From Gnetum montanum (Eukaryota > Streptophyta > Gnetopsida > Gnetales > Gnetaceae), in contig MNCI01008985.1 of NCBI GenBank assembly GCA_015680685.1, forward strand, positions 65,041 through 95,974: a DNA stretch of 30,934 nucleotides, given 5' to 3'. Shown piece by piece: positions 1-10,489 of this stretch. Position 1 is the stretch's first letter, and each line of letters begins with the position of its first letter. A program made the position numbers and the translations under genes. The notes under the pieces were generated by a model that did no database searches, was not told where the DNA came from, and saw only the letters and a list, made by a program, of their open reading frames with translations.

Positions 1-19
1 GGGGGGGGGGGGGGGGGGG
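1..19. repeat. Poly-G homopolymer at window start
   Basis: Nineteen consecutive G open the window. By alignment with the minus-strand sister copy, this position corresponds to a G-rich stretch of the ORF3 leader near 29946-29960. The same place in the middle copy is interrupted by the N at 10384. It may be a real G tract that breaks assembly or a sequencing artefact at a contig end. Confidence 0.8.
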
Positions 20-376
20 AGGATGCTTAGTGTGATATTGCTACAATTTGAGTCAAAATTTTCTAATGCCTGGAAGGTATTATAAAGGTAAGTATGAAGA
101 AAAATGAAAATTTTTAATAAAAACTAAGCTAGAAATACTTAAATAATCCTCTTAATAAACCATACCAACTATTATGAGCCATAGACAAGAGAAAAATGGA
201 CAACTATGAAGGGTTATAAGGAAATTGATACCTATGGGGGTTCTTTTTGAAAATTTTTCTAACTCTGCAATCATAATAAGCTAAGAATTTGATCTAATTA
301 AAGGTATGAGAAAGAAAAGGAGTTATCAAGATTAGAGTAAACATTTTAATAATTGCTAAATCCTTGATGATTGTAG
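20..376 (+). other. ORF3 leader of element 0
   Basis: No coding signal is seen. The stretch aligns by eye with the reverse complement of about 29595-29950 in the minus-strand copy, including shared phrases around the CTATAAAGG-like site and the TGATTGTAGATGGC segment that carries the ORF3 start. About 250 bp of this leader is missing from the middle copy at the N at 10384. Confidence 0.6.
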
Positions 377-3108
377 ATGGCCCTAAAGAGAGGAGCAATA
401 GGAGGACCCTTATAGCCTATGAGCAAAAGACCTAAAGGCTGAACAAGAAAATAAGATCCATAAGCAAAACATGCAGAGTAGGAGGCTAAATCTTTTAGCA
501 TTCATCAAGAAAATTTTGCTACCAAACATTCAGCCTAGGGGGAGGTAGAAGAACCATAGGCATAAGGACAACACCTCACTCTATCACCAAATTACCTCTA
601 AGTCATCCAAGAGAAATTGATCTTGACCATAGTGATCATGAAGCTAAACTTTGATCCATTCGTAGAATTTGTTCTAGAAGTGAGGATACAACTCTAAGCA
701 TCACCATTATGACCCATAATTTCAAACAATAGTAAATGGTATTTATGGGAGACCTATCAATTCTGGCACAACAAAGGAGAAGATGCGATAGTCAATATTG
801 AGGGAGTCTTAGTTTCCTATTCAGTAAAGGTGATAGATGAAGTCCTTAACATGCCTAATGAAGGGGAAAAAGTAGCACATTTTTCCACTAGATTAGATAC
901 AAACATTAGAAAACTATGGTTGCGAAGGGCATATGAAAAAGAAGAGGAGTATAATTAGTTAACTCTTGAAAAGAGAATTTATTTTAAAATTGGTACATAT
1001 CATCTATTTCCCACAAAAAGACTAAATAGACTATCCATGTATGTAGCCAGAGGAAGTGTGATCCTAATGGGGAAGTATAACGCAAACCTTACACAACTCT
1101 ACTTCATGGAGACCTAAATGCAGTTCGAGGAAAAGAAGGTAGGGAGGTTAACACTTCCATTCCCTTGCCTTATCAAAAAGCTATGCAAACATGTTGGAAT
1201 CTTGGGGTACACCAATGACATCCTTAGGATGGCTAAAAATGCTTTTTATGCTAAAATGATCAAGCTATCACCACCAAAGAAAGCCCAGGTGGAGGAACCA
1301 ATAGACGCTAGGGAAACCACACAAACTTCTATATAATAATAGCAAGCGAGACCCAGTGGGTAGTAGCAAGAGTAACAATAGCAACAAGTCCCATCATCAT
1401 TGTCATAGGATTATAGGACATCAATGGATCATCTACAATAGATTGCAGAGACTATCAATTAGGGAATGCATGAAGAGGCCAACCTCTACAAAGTGATTGA
1501 CAATGCCATTCAACCAACAGTTTCCATAGATCTTGTTAACAAACTAATATCATTGTAGTTAGGAGTAGAGGCCAAATGATCACAACAGATTTCTAGGAAT
1601 GATACATCATTCCAAGTGATGCTTCAAACCATAGAAGGAGACACAGTTATGGTTATGTAGCACTAGGATGCAACAAGAGTAACATAATTGATCATAAATC
1701 ACATCAAAGAATCATTTAATGTACATTTTGTGCAACTAGTGGATCTAACTAGTGCAAGGGATGATCAAATGCTAGATGGCACCTTGATGACTCCTATTGA
1801 TCATGAGGATGCACTAGATCAACTATTGTAGACTTGGCAAGTTATGACAACTCTTTTTGACATTCCAAGTGATGTGACTATAGTACAATCAAAAATAATA
1901 GCAAGTAAGGGCAAGTTGGTCATGGTAGAAACTAGGGCAGAGCATGCAAAAAATGAAATTTTCATACTACAAGAAGAGCTCATAACCCCAAGGGCTAAAC
2001 ATAGAGATCCTACATAATATGTTACACCTGATCAACTAGAGCAATTTAGAATAGAACAAATCAATTGCCTAATAGAGAAAAATAAGTAGATGGAAAAGAG
2101 AAAGTGGTGTAAAATTTCTCTATAGAAAAAGCATAGACATATGAACATGCTAAGTCACTCACTGTAGCATAGGAAGAAAATAAGCAACTTGCTATAGACA
2201 ACACTATGTTGACTAATGTAGAGAAGAAAAATAACATTCTTGAGGAGAGCTTCCATTAGTTGAGAGAACAACTAATGAGGATCAACTAGGATATGATCTA
2301 TTTAATAAGAAAAAATGGAACCCTCTCAATGGGGAAGGCACACATAATTAGATAGATGTCAACTATTAAAATAAGTGCATGGCAAGATAAGCAAAGAAGC
2401 ATTAGAGGCTCAAAGAACATTTTCATGATTAGGCAGGAATGTATAAATAGATCAATAAGGAAAATCTAGGTGGCAAAAGCCTAGATTAATTCCATATTAG
2501 CACAAAATTCAAACTGGAAACTCATCTTGAATAGTTATGCTCATGTCCACCAAGCAAAGATAAAAAATAAAGACCTATAGATAGAAGATTTAAAATAATA
2601 TATGGGGTTAGCGAACCTTCATTATGCTAACTTGGCCATGTTGACAATAGGTAGGTCCAAAAATGAGCTTGAACAACAAGTAGCAACCACATATGCATTG
2701 TACGAAAAGGAGTTTACAAAGTAAAAAGATGCTATGTAGAAGCTTTAGGTGGAAAACTCTGAATTAGAAGTAGTTAAGGCTAGCTACCAAAGGTATAAAG
2801 ATGTTGCAGTGAATGTAGCCAGAAGAATATCTAATTATCAGGAGTTACAAAAGATGGCCAAGGAATTTAAAGAAGAGAGAAGGTAGTTTGTAGCATGGTA
2901 CATTAAGGCCAATCATATGCTTCCACTCATACCATGTTCATGGGATGTAATAGCTCCATCATACATTACACAATAGGCATGGATGGTACATGACCCTAGA
3001 ATGAAAGAAGAGAAGCTTTAGGAACTACTCAACAAATACAAGTTTTAGAATCTTGATGACAAGGAAAAGTAATCGATGGAGGAGCCACCACCACTAGGCA
3101 CTACTTAG
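377..3108 (+). pseudogene. ORF3 copy A: putative plant transposon-protein domain plus coiled coil, decayed
   Basis: This is a degenerate ORF of about 2.7 kb. The start is the ATG shared by all three copies (TGATTG..ATGGC context), and the end is the stop after a Gly-Thr-Thr motif at 3106-3108, also shared. A domain around 840-1260 contains an LPFPCLIKKLCK-like segment resembling the 'putative plant transposon protein' domain (Pfam Transposase_32 type, recognised by eye). A Gln-rich linker follows near 1340-1400, then a long Glu/Lys/Leu-rich region with coiled-coil character from about 1830 to 2900, then a C-terminal block with W-D-V and HDPR near 2940-3000. Many in-frame stops are present, mostly TAG where the sister copies have CAG, plus frameshifts. 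It sits between the pol region and the PPT, as an extra or envelope-like ORF would. No membrane segment or signal peptide is apparent. Its function is unknown. Confidence 0.7.
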
Positions 3109-3310
3109 GCTACATCAAGCTTTGTCAAGTTTTATTTTTGTTTTAGTTTATCTTATCATGAATTGTGCTCATTTTTTTAAAAAACCCATGTAGTATTTAG
3201 TGTCATGTATATAGTTAAATATATCATGTAAATCTACCTCCCAATTTTGTAAGGTATTCTATCCTCATTTTTAAAAAATTGAGGATGAGTTTTTATTAGT
3301 TGTGGGGGTA
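3109..3310 (+). other. 3' untranslated region with hairpin and polypurine tract
   Basis: A 7-bp perfect inverted repeat (ATCCTCA at 3261-3267, TGAGGAT at 3280-3286) surrounds an A/T loop. It is followed by TGTGGGGGTA at 3301-3310, the polypurine tract that would prime plus-strand synthesis directly upstream of the LTR. Hairpin and PPT recur in the other two type I copies. Confidence 0.7.
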
Positions 3311-4187
3311 TAATAAAGTTGAATTTTAACAAGCAATTATGATATCATAGCAAAAGCTACATTTTTGTATATGCAATATCATGGGATGCATGCTAGCCTA
3401 CAAATACAGTACTTAGGCACATAGATTTATAATAAATTTTAGTCCATAGTAACAAAAATCTTTCAGTTTGTTTTCATGAATTTAGTCTTAAGTAAATAGG
3501 AGTGTGAATGCATGTAGTGTAGTGTGATATAGTGAATAGAGTGTTTATTCAAACATCTTGTACTTGGTCACAAGAGTGATTGGAAATAAAGATCAAGCTA
3601 TTTCATACTATTGTAGCATTCTCCTAGTTTACTTCTTTACATAGAATAATGTTTACCATTTTCACTTCAACTACTAATTACTACTTTCCTAGTTAATGTT
3701 TTACTATTCCATGCACTTTACTTTTACTGTTGTTAGTATGCAAAATGGATACGAATAATTTTGAGCATAAAGTATGATCATTTGCTAGCCTAGTAGTATT
3801 ATTTTTTGGTTCACCCAACAACGAAGTACTTGGTAATTCCAGTAATGCTTACATAAGCCCAGGACATGTACAAAAAATTAGGAATGAATATCCATCGCCA
3901 TAGGATAGAATAGATTCATTTATTATTTTACTTAGACTTAGAAACTATTTTCATTCCACCATGTTTACTAGGATAAAAAATGACCAAAAAACATTAGATA
4001 TCATATACCTCATGATGAGTTAAACCATACACATAGACTTCACTAGCTCCACGTGGGAGGACAATGGTCTCAAACTTAAATTACTTGCTTTCATAATTAC
4101 ATTACATCATCCATAGATTACAATAAGGTCATGTGTGAACACCTGTGACTTGTATGGTTAGGTGTTGGATTATTCCATTGCTCATCA
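3311..4187 (+). repeat. 3' LTR of element 0 (type I, 877 bp)
   Basis: The LTR is homologous along its length to those at 4384-5307, 13422-14346 and 25733-26622. It begins TAATAAAG, where the family has TGATAAAT (TG decayed to TA), and ends CTCATCA. The U3 carries GATATC/ATATC-type motifs. The core promoter TATA is degraded to TACAAATACA at 3399-3406. The AATAAA signal at 3585-3590 is intact. Confidence 0.8.
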
Positions 4188-4383
4188 ATGTATCTAGTAT
4201 TCCTTGAATAATTATTTGTAAAGGAAAAATACCTTGATCTTCATTTTGAGAAACTATCAAGTAACTTAGTATAGTCTTGAAGCACTTACTCTAAATCAAG
4301 CTGAGCTTATTTGAATTAAAGGAAACATAATCATTATTAATAATCATTACAAATCATGATGCTCTATAACTAGAAACAAAAGC
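4188..4383. other. Flanking DNA between two type I elements
   Basis: This 196-bp AT-rich stretch shows no ORF, LTR or repeat that I recognise. It is probably the original target DNA separating elements 0 and 1. The last five bases (AAAGC, 4379-4383) match four of five with AAATC after element 1. Confidence 0.5.
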
Positions 4384-4510
4384 TAATAAATCAAGTTTTT
4401 TCATTAGCCACGATATCGAGTATTCAATATTAAAGCCATGATATTAGATCCCCAATATCGGGACATAAGATACGATGTTGTGTATCCAATATTGTGAATG
4501 TGTGCAAGCC

Positions 4511-4518
4511 TATAAATA
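4511..4518 (+). promoter_or_regulatory. LTR TATA box (TATAAATA)
   Basis: TATAAATA lies about 130 bp into the LTR, directly after the U3 motif cluster. It is followed by an ACAACNCTTAGG-type block that recurs in the sister LTRs, so this is the likely core promoter and transcription would start a few tens of bases downstream. Confidence 0.65.
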
Positions 4519-4696
4519 CAACTCTTAGGCACATCATCCACATATAGTTTCATTTCATACTTATCAAAATTACATCAGTTTGGTTTCTCAATTTTAGCAC
4601 TTAGCAGTTAGGAGTGTATTCCCGTAGTATGATATTTAGTAACTGAAAAGAGTCTTTATTTAAGTGGAATGTACTTGGACGCATTTCATAACCACA

Positions 4697-4702
4697 AATA
4701 AA
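4697..4702 (+). terminator. LTR polyadenylation signal AATAAA
   Basis: AATAAA lies about 180 bp downstream of the TATA box, at the place where the other LTRs of both types also have AATAAA. The partner 3' LTR has lost it (AATACA near 13735). Confidence 0.5.
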
Positions 4703-5308
4703 GATCAAGATTACTTCACATCATTACAACATCACTTAGTCTTTATTATTTACACTTAGAATAATTTTACTACTTTCACTTAGCTTAATGTTTATTGTTT
4801 TCTCTAGTTATTGATTTATTTTCTATGCATTTTACTATTCTTGTTGTTAAGCAGAATGAGTACAAGTAATCTCGAACACTTAGGTGTAACTGCTTGATAA
4901 CCCAGTAGTACTACCACATAGTATGCCCAGTAGTGTAGTACTTGGTAATCCCAATAGTAGTTACATGAAGTCCAAGGTGTGAATGGAAGGTTTGGACTGG
5001 TTGCTCATCACATAGGCTCTATTGGATTTTGTTTACTATTACTTAGATTTAGAAACTACTACCTTTACTTTCCATTTACTTCATGTTTTCTAGGAGAAAT
5101 ATGGCCAATACAACATCATTATCATATGCCTCACTATGAGTTAAACCATACACATTGATATTACTAGCTTATGTGGAAAGACAATGATTGCAAACTCTAA
5201 CTAATCACTTGCATAATTAGATTGCCTTGTCCATGGAATTCAACTGGGATCATGCTTGAACACTTATATCTTGTATGGTTGGATGTTGGATACTCCACCA
5301 CTCATCAT

Positions 5309-5328
5309 TGGTGTTGTTGTCAAGGACT
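5309..5328 (+). other. Primer-binding site, decayed tRNA-Asp type
   Basis: Two bases after the LTR end the sequence reads TGGTGTTGTTGTCAAGGA. Compared with the 3'-end complement of plant tRNA-Asp(GTC), TGGCGCCGTTGCCGGGGA, the differences are all C-to-T or G-to-A transitions. This is where reverse transcription would start. Confidence 0.75.
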
Positions 5329-5446
5329 CATCAATGTTATTCTAAGTAATTGATTTCTTAAAGTTTGTTATGTCTAAAACGTAAAGTCAAATCCTACAAC
5401 TATAAGTAAAGCACACTAAACACATAACGTCTAAAAACTATAAAAT

Positions 5447-7613
5447 ATGGCTTCACACAAAGATCAATCATCACCTGCCAAGGAGACAAAAAGGAGTTGT
5501 GACAAAATTATTGATGAAGAAGAATGGGGAATGCTAATGTATACACAAACCACTTATGCTCACACTGATTCATACCATCTAGACTTTACTTTCATCTTCC
5601 ATCAGGACAAGAAAATGAGGTAGAGAGACATGGAAGGCAACATATTCCTACCTTTAGAACGTGTAGCATTGAACATGCTACCAACTGCTTTGAAGGGAAT
5701 GCATTTGGACCATATTTAGCAAGGATATCATGTGACTCAACACATGACTAAACCCTATAAACCCACAAAGGAGTAGATGAGAAGAGATGCTACCATGGAG
5801 ATCAAACATATACATAAAAAAGGAAAGTAAACCAACATTTGTATTATCATAGAAGAACTTTATGCTAATCAATTCATTTCAGAACAACTCCACCAAAACC
5901 ATGAGTAGCCATCAAAAACACTTATAATCAAACTAGAGAAACTTATCAAATGCTAACTTCATTCTACTCCAATAGAGACACATAAGGGGGAAGCTACTGA
6001 CTCAAGATACAAGTGAGACTCTAGGCCAAAGGTTCTTGCTAAATCTTATAGAGAAACATACAAGAGTCATGAAAGGAGAACTAGCCAACACTATTCTCCT
6101 ACTCAGATAGAAGACAACACAAGTACCAAGACTTTGATAGGGAAAAAAGGCAAACTCATGGTCATCATGATCAATATTGAAGGTACTTTGATTTAAAAGA
6201 TGAAGAGTATGAACAAAGAAGATGAAGAGATAGAATAGAGGATTAAGAGAGACATGAGCATAGAACGGGTCACCACTATAATAGATCATATGAACTCCAT
6301 CATGATGATGAATCCCTTATGGAAACCTGAAGGATGATCAATATTCAGGAAGTTGTCTACATACCAACCAAGCATGTGAGAGATAGCTGAATTAAATGGC
6401 TAGACATGAATAATATGCCAAGATTTGAAGATGGCTACAACATTGATCCACAACATCACCTTCAAGCATTCCACGATGCTTATGCCCTTCAAAACAAAGA
6501 GAGTGATTGGCAAAAATTGAAGCTATTTCCTAACACACTTGTGAAGGAAGTGAAAAGCTAGGACAGGTCATTGGAACCTGAATCCATTAGACGTTGGAGT
6601 ACCATGCTTGAAATCTTTAATGAAAAATACTAGATTTATTCATGAGTGTCAAATCTAAGAAAATAAATCTAGGGCTAGAAATAAGGAACTCACAAAACCC
6701 TTGATGCGGTAAAAGATAGATATTATTCACTATTACAAAAATGCCTAGGCCATGGATTTTCATCAAAGGAACAGCTTAGGCACATTGTAGATGGGTTGAG
6801 AAGTCAAACTAGAGAGACCCTTGGGGTTTACACCCAAGGAAGACTATCAAAATTGACCTTCCATCATATTAAAAGATTGATTGACCAAGTGGCAAAAGAG
6901 GAAGGAGAACTTAGAAAAAGGAAATTAGCTAAAATTACAACAAAGATCCATTAATCTGGAAGAGGGATGTACGAATATGTGACAAACAAGAAGATGAAAC
7001 CTTGGACGAAGTCATCTAACAAAAGACTTTACTAATCTAGAAGTCGATAAGTGACATTGTAGCTAAGGTAGAGAAAATATGGGATTCTTTAAATGAAAAA
7101 TTTACAACTGCATTAAAGATAGTGGAGGAATGAACCAAATAAGCATTAAGAAGAGGCAAAGATAAAAGGAAGAAGAAAGAAATTTGACACAAAGGCAAAG
7201 TTGCTTCAATGGCTAAGTGCTCAGACATTGGTTTCATAGATGATGAAGGTTGCAATGTGTGCTAATACAAACATCCTAAGGGATGTTGTCTAGTCATGAC
7301 ACATCTACAAGAAACAGGGGCATACACACTCAATCCCAAATTTGTTTAAAAATAAATTCCAAAATAGTTATCTTATTCTCAATGTAACTATAAATAGAAA
7401 CCCCAACTAATGTATTATTCTAGTAGAGCCTTGTTGTAGCTACAAGAGCATTACCATTAACAATGGTAATAGCCTCAATGATGGCCCATGCCATTGCTAT
7501 GCCAATAGTATCCATATCAACAACTTGATTCTCATGGATACTATGTCACATGTTCGGTCTTACCAAAAAATGTAACTATTCAAACTCCACAATATTATCT
7601 ACCAAAATATCAC
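5447..7613 (+). pseudogene. gag: gag of element 1, decayed
   Basis: The structural capsid/nucleocapsid gene starts at ATG 5447-5449. The N-terminus shares the LDFTFI..HQD and MEGNI..LP segments with the gag at 15414. The retrotransposon gag core (PF03732 type, by eye) spans about 6395-6640 and shows LDMNN.P.FE.GY, the HLQAF segment, LK.FP.TL and a final NEKY. Further gag similarity continues to about 6920. An unusual Cys/His motif, C-x2-C-x3-H-x3-C, sits at 7251-7289. The gene continues in the piece 7615-8097, which is placed backwards. Internal stops (TAG, TAA, TGA) and frameshifts make it non-functional. Confidence 0.75.
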
Positions 7614-8097
7614 NTAGTGACGATTTCAATGAGCATGACAACTTGTATGTTTGGACTTGAGGGTGATAGAAACTTGTCAATAGTCAGAAGATCTATTTTA
7701 GGAGAAGTTGGTCCTAATAAGGCTTCAATTATATCAGCTTTCTTTGGAATCATCTTAAAAAAGGGATGCTTCTTTGTTTGGCCCTTAGTGTTGCTGGTAA
7801 GATCTTCTATCTATACATTCACTACCCTTGTAGCTTTCTTTTATTGTGCTTGTGATGGCAGCTCTCCTTGCATCATGGACAGTGGCACTGGTGGAAAAGA
7901 ATTTGAATTGGGATTTGAAAATTTAGTTGCTTATCAATGCATGTAGAAGTCTAAATTCATGCTTGGTGGTGTCAGTTGGTGATATTTTGGTAGATAATAT
8001 TGTGGAGTTTGAATAGTTACATTTGTTGGTAAGACCGAACATGTGACATAGTATCCATGAGAATCAAGTTGTTGATATGGATACTATTGGCATAGCA
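7495..8097. repeat. 119-bp inverted repeat bounded by Ns; probable inverted contig piece
   Basis: Positions 7495-7613 and 7979-8097 are reverse complements with a single mismatch by eye. The N at 7614 and the N at 8098 lie exactly at the ends of the 7615-8097 piece. Read on the minus strand, 7615-8097 continues the gag: a segment near 7835-7880 aligns with about 17520-17580 of the type II gag. It is best explained as an overlapping contig scaffolded in the wrong orientation. Confidence 0.8.
7615..8097 (-). pseudogene. gag: gag C-terminal and linker segment of element 1, inverted in the assembly
   Basis: Only the minus strand shows similarity to the element, although the rest of the element is on the plus strand. 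It encodes a Gln/Pro-rich region followed by a Lys-rich segment, as in the type II gag around 17440-17640. The plus-strand open frame at 7617-7946 is a shadow of this. Stops on the minus strand show that it is decayed like its neighbours. Confidence 0.6.
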
Positions 8098-8098
8098 N

Positions 8099-8690
8099 CA
8101 TGGGGAGAGCATGTCTTAACACAATCAATGCTAAGTTAAGTATGAGAGATTTATTGATTGAAATCTCTAAAGAAGACATGCACAAAGCCATACACATGCA
8201 ATGAATTCCATGCATTATTGCTAAAAGAAAAGGGTGTAGTTGTGGACTAACACTTCAAAATGTTAACATAGACATCATTCTAGTCCACAACAATGATGAA
8301 AAACTAGTGTGCACAAAAGACAAAGCAAGGGCCACAAAATCAAAAGACATCCTATGGCCACTAATTGAGAACCAATAATTGCCTAAAACATGCATTGAGA
8401 CATCTGAACCACTTACTAATTCCCAATCCAAGAAAGTGACTCCAACTAAAAGCCAAAAAAAAATGATTAACTCATAATCATACACCAAAGGGAAAAGAAA
8501 ATAGGACTTAAATGATCATAACTCCACTATCATAAAAATTATATGGGATGATAATCAAAAATTTACATCACTAAAAATGGTAGGAGAACCATCTACAATG
8601 TATCACCCAGGAGATCTAGGGAGCATTTTCTAAACACTCACCCATGAGTTCAGTCATGGGGAAGATGCCTTATCTTGATTCAAGAACGAC
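8099..8690 (+). pseudogene. Remnant of aspartic protease C-terminal half and linker (element 1)
   Basis: The first 45 codons or so (about 8099-8205) align with the protease C-terminal segment of the type II element at 18112-18200; both show the G/R-R-A-C/W-L-x-T-hydrophobic-x-A-K pattern typical after the flap of retroviral-type proteases. The catalytic Asp-Ser/Thr-Gly triad would lie upstream, in or before the misoriented piece, and was not found. From about 8230 to 8690 the reading frame is broken and similarity fades. Confidence 0.5.
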
Positions 8691-8693
8691 TAG

Positions 8694-8882
8694 GTGATTT
8701 TCTATTTTTTTTTACAAATTTTTTTATTTTTCACATTCTTTGACATTTTCTTATTCTTTTATACTTTTCCATTTCTTCAATTTTTCATATTCTTTTACAT
8801 TTTTCTTTCTTTGCAAATTTTCATAATTTTTACTATCTTTTCCATTTATTTTATACTTTATTTTCAAACCATTTGTAAATAA
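8694..8882. repeat. T-rich low-complexity tract
   Basis: About 190 bp of T runs broken by short A/C/G words. The open frame here is a composition effect (almost all Phe/Ile/Leu) and is not called as a gene. Confidence 0.7.
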
Positions 8883-9770
8883 TTTTGATTATTAATATGA
8901 CACATTAAATAAAGGCAAGATGTAGTCCAATAAGGTGAAGATTTCTCAATGTTATCAAGTCATAAGAGACTGATTATTTGCACACTGAGCCCACATCATC
9001 CATCCATCCATTCCATTAATAAGAGATTCTTACCATGAACATAATGATATTATTTTCCATCATACAAATAAGAATAAACTTGTGATCATTATGCCTAGAC
9101 TGAAAAGTGAAGAACCAAGTGAGAATGTATAGGATTTGATATCAAGGGGACTTGTGGATTCTTTTTGGATCATTATTGTAATTTCTATCATGTTACTAAG
9201 GTTGTATTATATCCTTGAAGATCTAATGAAAAATGGAAGAAGATTTAAATAAGTGCTACCTCAAAAAGGTTGACATAAATAAAAATAAATTTCTAGGGGT
9301 TTCACTGGAAAGACATGTTACTCATGCTTGAAGGTATGTGGCTTCTCATAAATGTAAAAATCAAAATAAAGTTCCATGAATAAAACTTCTCCCCTAGACA
9401 ATATGCCAAGTGAAAATACCCCTTGTAACATTGATAGTCTTACAATTGTGATTCCAAGAGATGAAACAATGTGATATCACTCTAATGTGGTTTGGAATTG
9501 GTCTGAATCTTGGACAAAAAGGCTAATGATTACTTTAACCACTAATAAAACATAATAATTTATTATGCCTATGGCAAGACACCTCATATCCCAATTTCTG
9601 CAATCCCTTCTAAGTCCATGTCATATCATAATTTGAAAAGTCATAACTTGTGATTTTGTGTAACATAGTGTTATTTTCCAAATTGGTGGTACTAACATGT
9701 GTGTTTTGCTAAACAGGTATGCCTTACATTCATCTCCTTAAGTGCTTAAGAACACTTTTAGGCATGGTTA
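8883..9770 (+). other. Non-coding interior of element 1 where pol would be expected
   Basis: No RT, RNase H or integrase motif could be read in any frame, although the type II element carries about 2.6 kb of these domains between protease and the post-pol block. There are no Ns in this stretch, so the absence is physical in this assembly. The origin of the sequence is not recognised. Confidence 0.55.
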
Positions 9771-9773
9771 TAC

Positions 9774-9822
9774 AAGGGCATTAAGGGTTGAAGCCTACTT
9801 TGGGAAGGACCCACTTGTATAA
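9774..9822 (+). other. Conserved post-pol block shared with the type II element
   Basis: The CAAGGGNAT..AAGG and CCTACTTTGGG.AGG.CCCACTTG phrases match 21113-21161. The block marks a conserved non-coding region, or the tail of pol, in both element types. It lies far upstream of ORF3 here and about 0.7 kb before the 3' LTR in the type II element. Confidence 0.55.
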
Positions 9823-10126
9823 CTATTGTATCTTATACTTGCCAAGCAATTCCACATCATCTTGAATGTTACAAATATCAATAAATACTTCCCATATCAC
9901 TTACACTCTTTGTTCAAAAAATATGAATTCATTACCCTTCTTACCCAACTTATAAACTTTCGTACCTGAGATTCCTTCTCTATGAACTTCCAATGACATG
10001 TTTTCCCAAAAATGAGCATATATCCATCATCTAAATCCTCTGAGAAACCTTAAAACCTTCCAAAAATCCAAAGGAATCAGTTTTTCTGACCAAATCTTTG
10101 TGAAAAAGAAATTTTCTTGGGCTCCG
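9823..10126 (+). other. Spacer between post-pol block and ORF3 leader
   Basis: About 300 bp of AT-rich sequence with no readable frame. Weak word-level similarity to about 21180-21300 of the type II element suggests a shared ancestral 3' non-coding region. Confidence 0.35.
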
Positions 10127-10199
10127 ATATCAAGTCATTGATGCTAAGTTTGCATCGATATTGGATCACCAATGTTGGGACCTCAAAACCTATATATAT
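10127..10199 (+). promoter_or_regulatory. U3-like motif cluster and TATA-like site upstream of ORF3
   Basis: A cluster of CCGATATC, CATCGATATTGG and CACCAATGTTGGG words at 10127-10182 is followed by TATATATATG at 10190-10199. The words match those just upstream of the LTR TATA box, such as 13479-13502. The minus-strand sister copy has a closer version at 30158-30190. It may be an internal promoter for ORF3, about 290 bp upstream of its ATG here and about 540 bp in the copy without the gap. Confidence 0.4.
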
Positions 10200-10489
10200 G
10201 TAGGGACTTCAGAAAATTTTTTGCATTTTTCATTTTGAGCTAAAGGAAAATTTTTGCATTTTTTCTTTTCTAAATTAAGCTATGACCTTCTAGCTTCCCC
10301 AAGCCATATCTCAATCAATATCACTCCACTTTTCATGATTCTTGAACCTATTTGATCACTAAGTGCTCGACTTAGCCATTTGGNTCTTAGCAACGAAGAA
10401 CTTAATGAAACCAAGGGTATGAGTAAGGTATGAAATAGTTAAGAATACATGGAAAAACCTTAGTAATTCTCATTCCTTAATGATTGAAA
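10200..10489 (+). other. ORF3 leader of element 1, with assembly gap at 10384
   Basis: The leader aligns with both sister leaders. The N at 10384 replaces about 250 bp that is present in the minus-strand copy (about 29701-29950) and in the first copy. No coding signal is present. Confidence 0.6.

Larger units (their letters stand above)
20..4187 (+). mobile_element. Type I Ty3/gypsy-like element, 3' part only (element 0)
   Basis: This is the downstream part of an LTR retrotransposon whose 5' LTR, gag and any pol lie outside the window. In order it holds a leader (20-376), the decayed ORF3 (377-3108), a 3' untranslated stretch with a hairpin and polypurine tract (3261-3310), and the 3' LTR (3311-4187). 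The same order and sequence recur at 10130-14346 and, on the minus strand, at 25733 to about 30235. The 3' flanking pentamer is ATGTA; its partner is off-window, so the target-site duplication cannot be tested. Confidence 0.8.
4384..5307 (+). repeat. 5' LTR of element 1 (type I, 924 bp)
   Basis: The LTR pairs with 13422-14346. It starts TAATAAAT (TG to TA) and ends CTCATCA, with one T before the PBS. The U3 (about 4410-4500) has a cluster of short near-palindromic GATATC/ATATTG motifs. The TATA box, poly(A) signal and conserved U5 run in the expected order. Confidence 0.85.

Noticed and set aside
7449-7471. Short palindrome ATTACCATT/AATGGTAAT with a 3-base loop
   Set aside because: A single occurrence in decayed gag sequence with no counterpart in the type II gag; probably chance.
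7617-7946. 109-codon plus-strand open frame
   Set aside because: It is the antisense shadow of a gag segment lying in a misoriented contig piece.
8694-8882. 62-codon open frame rich in Phe/Ile/Leu, like a membrane peptide
   Set aside because: It follows directly from a T-rich low-complexity tract; there is no homolog and no gene context.
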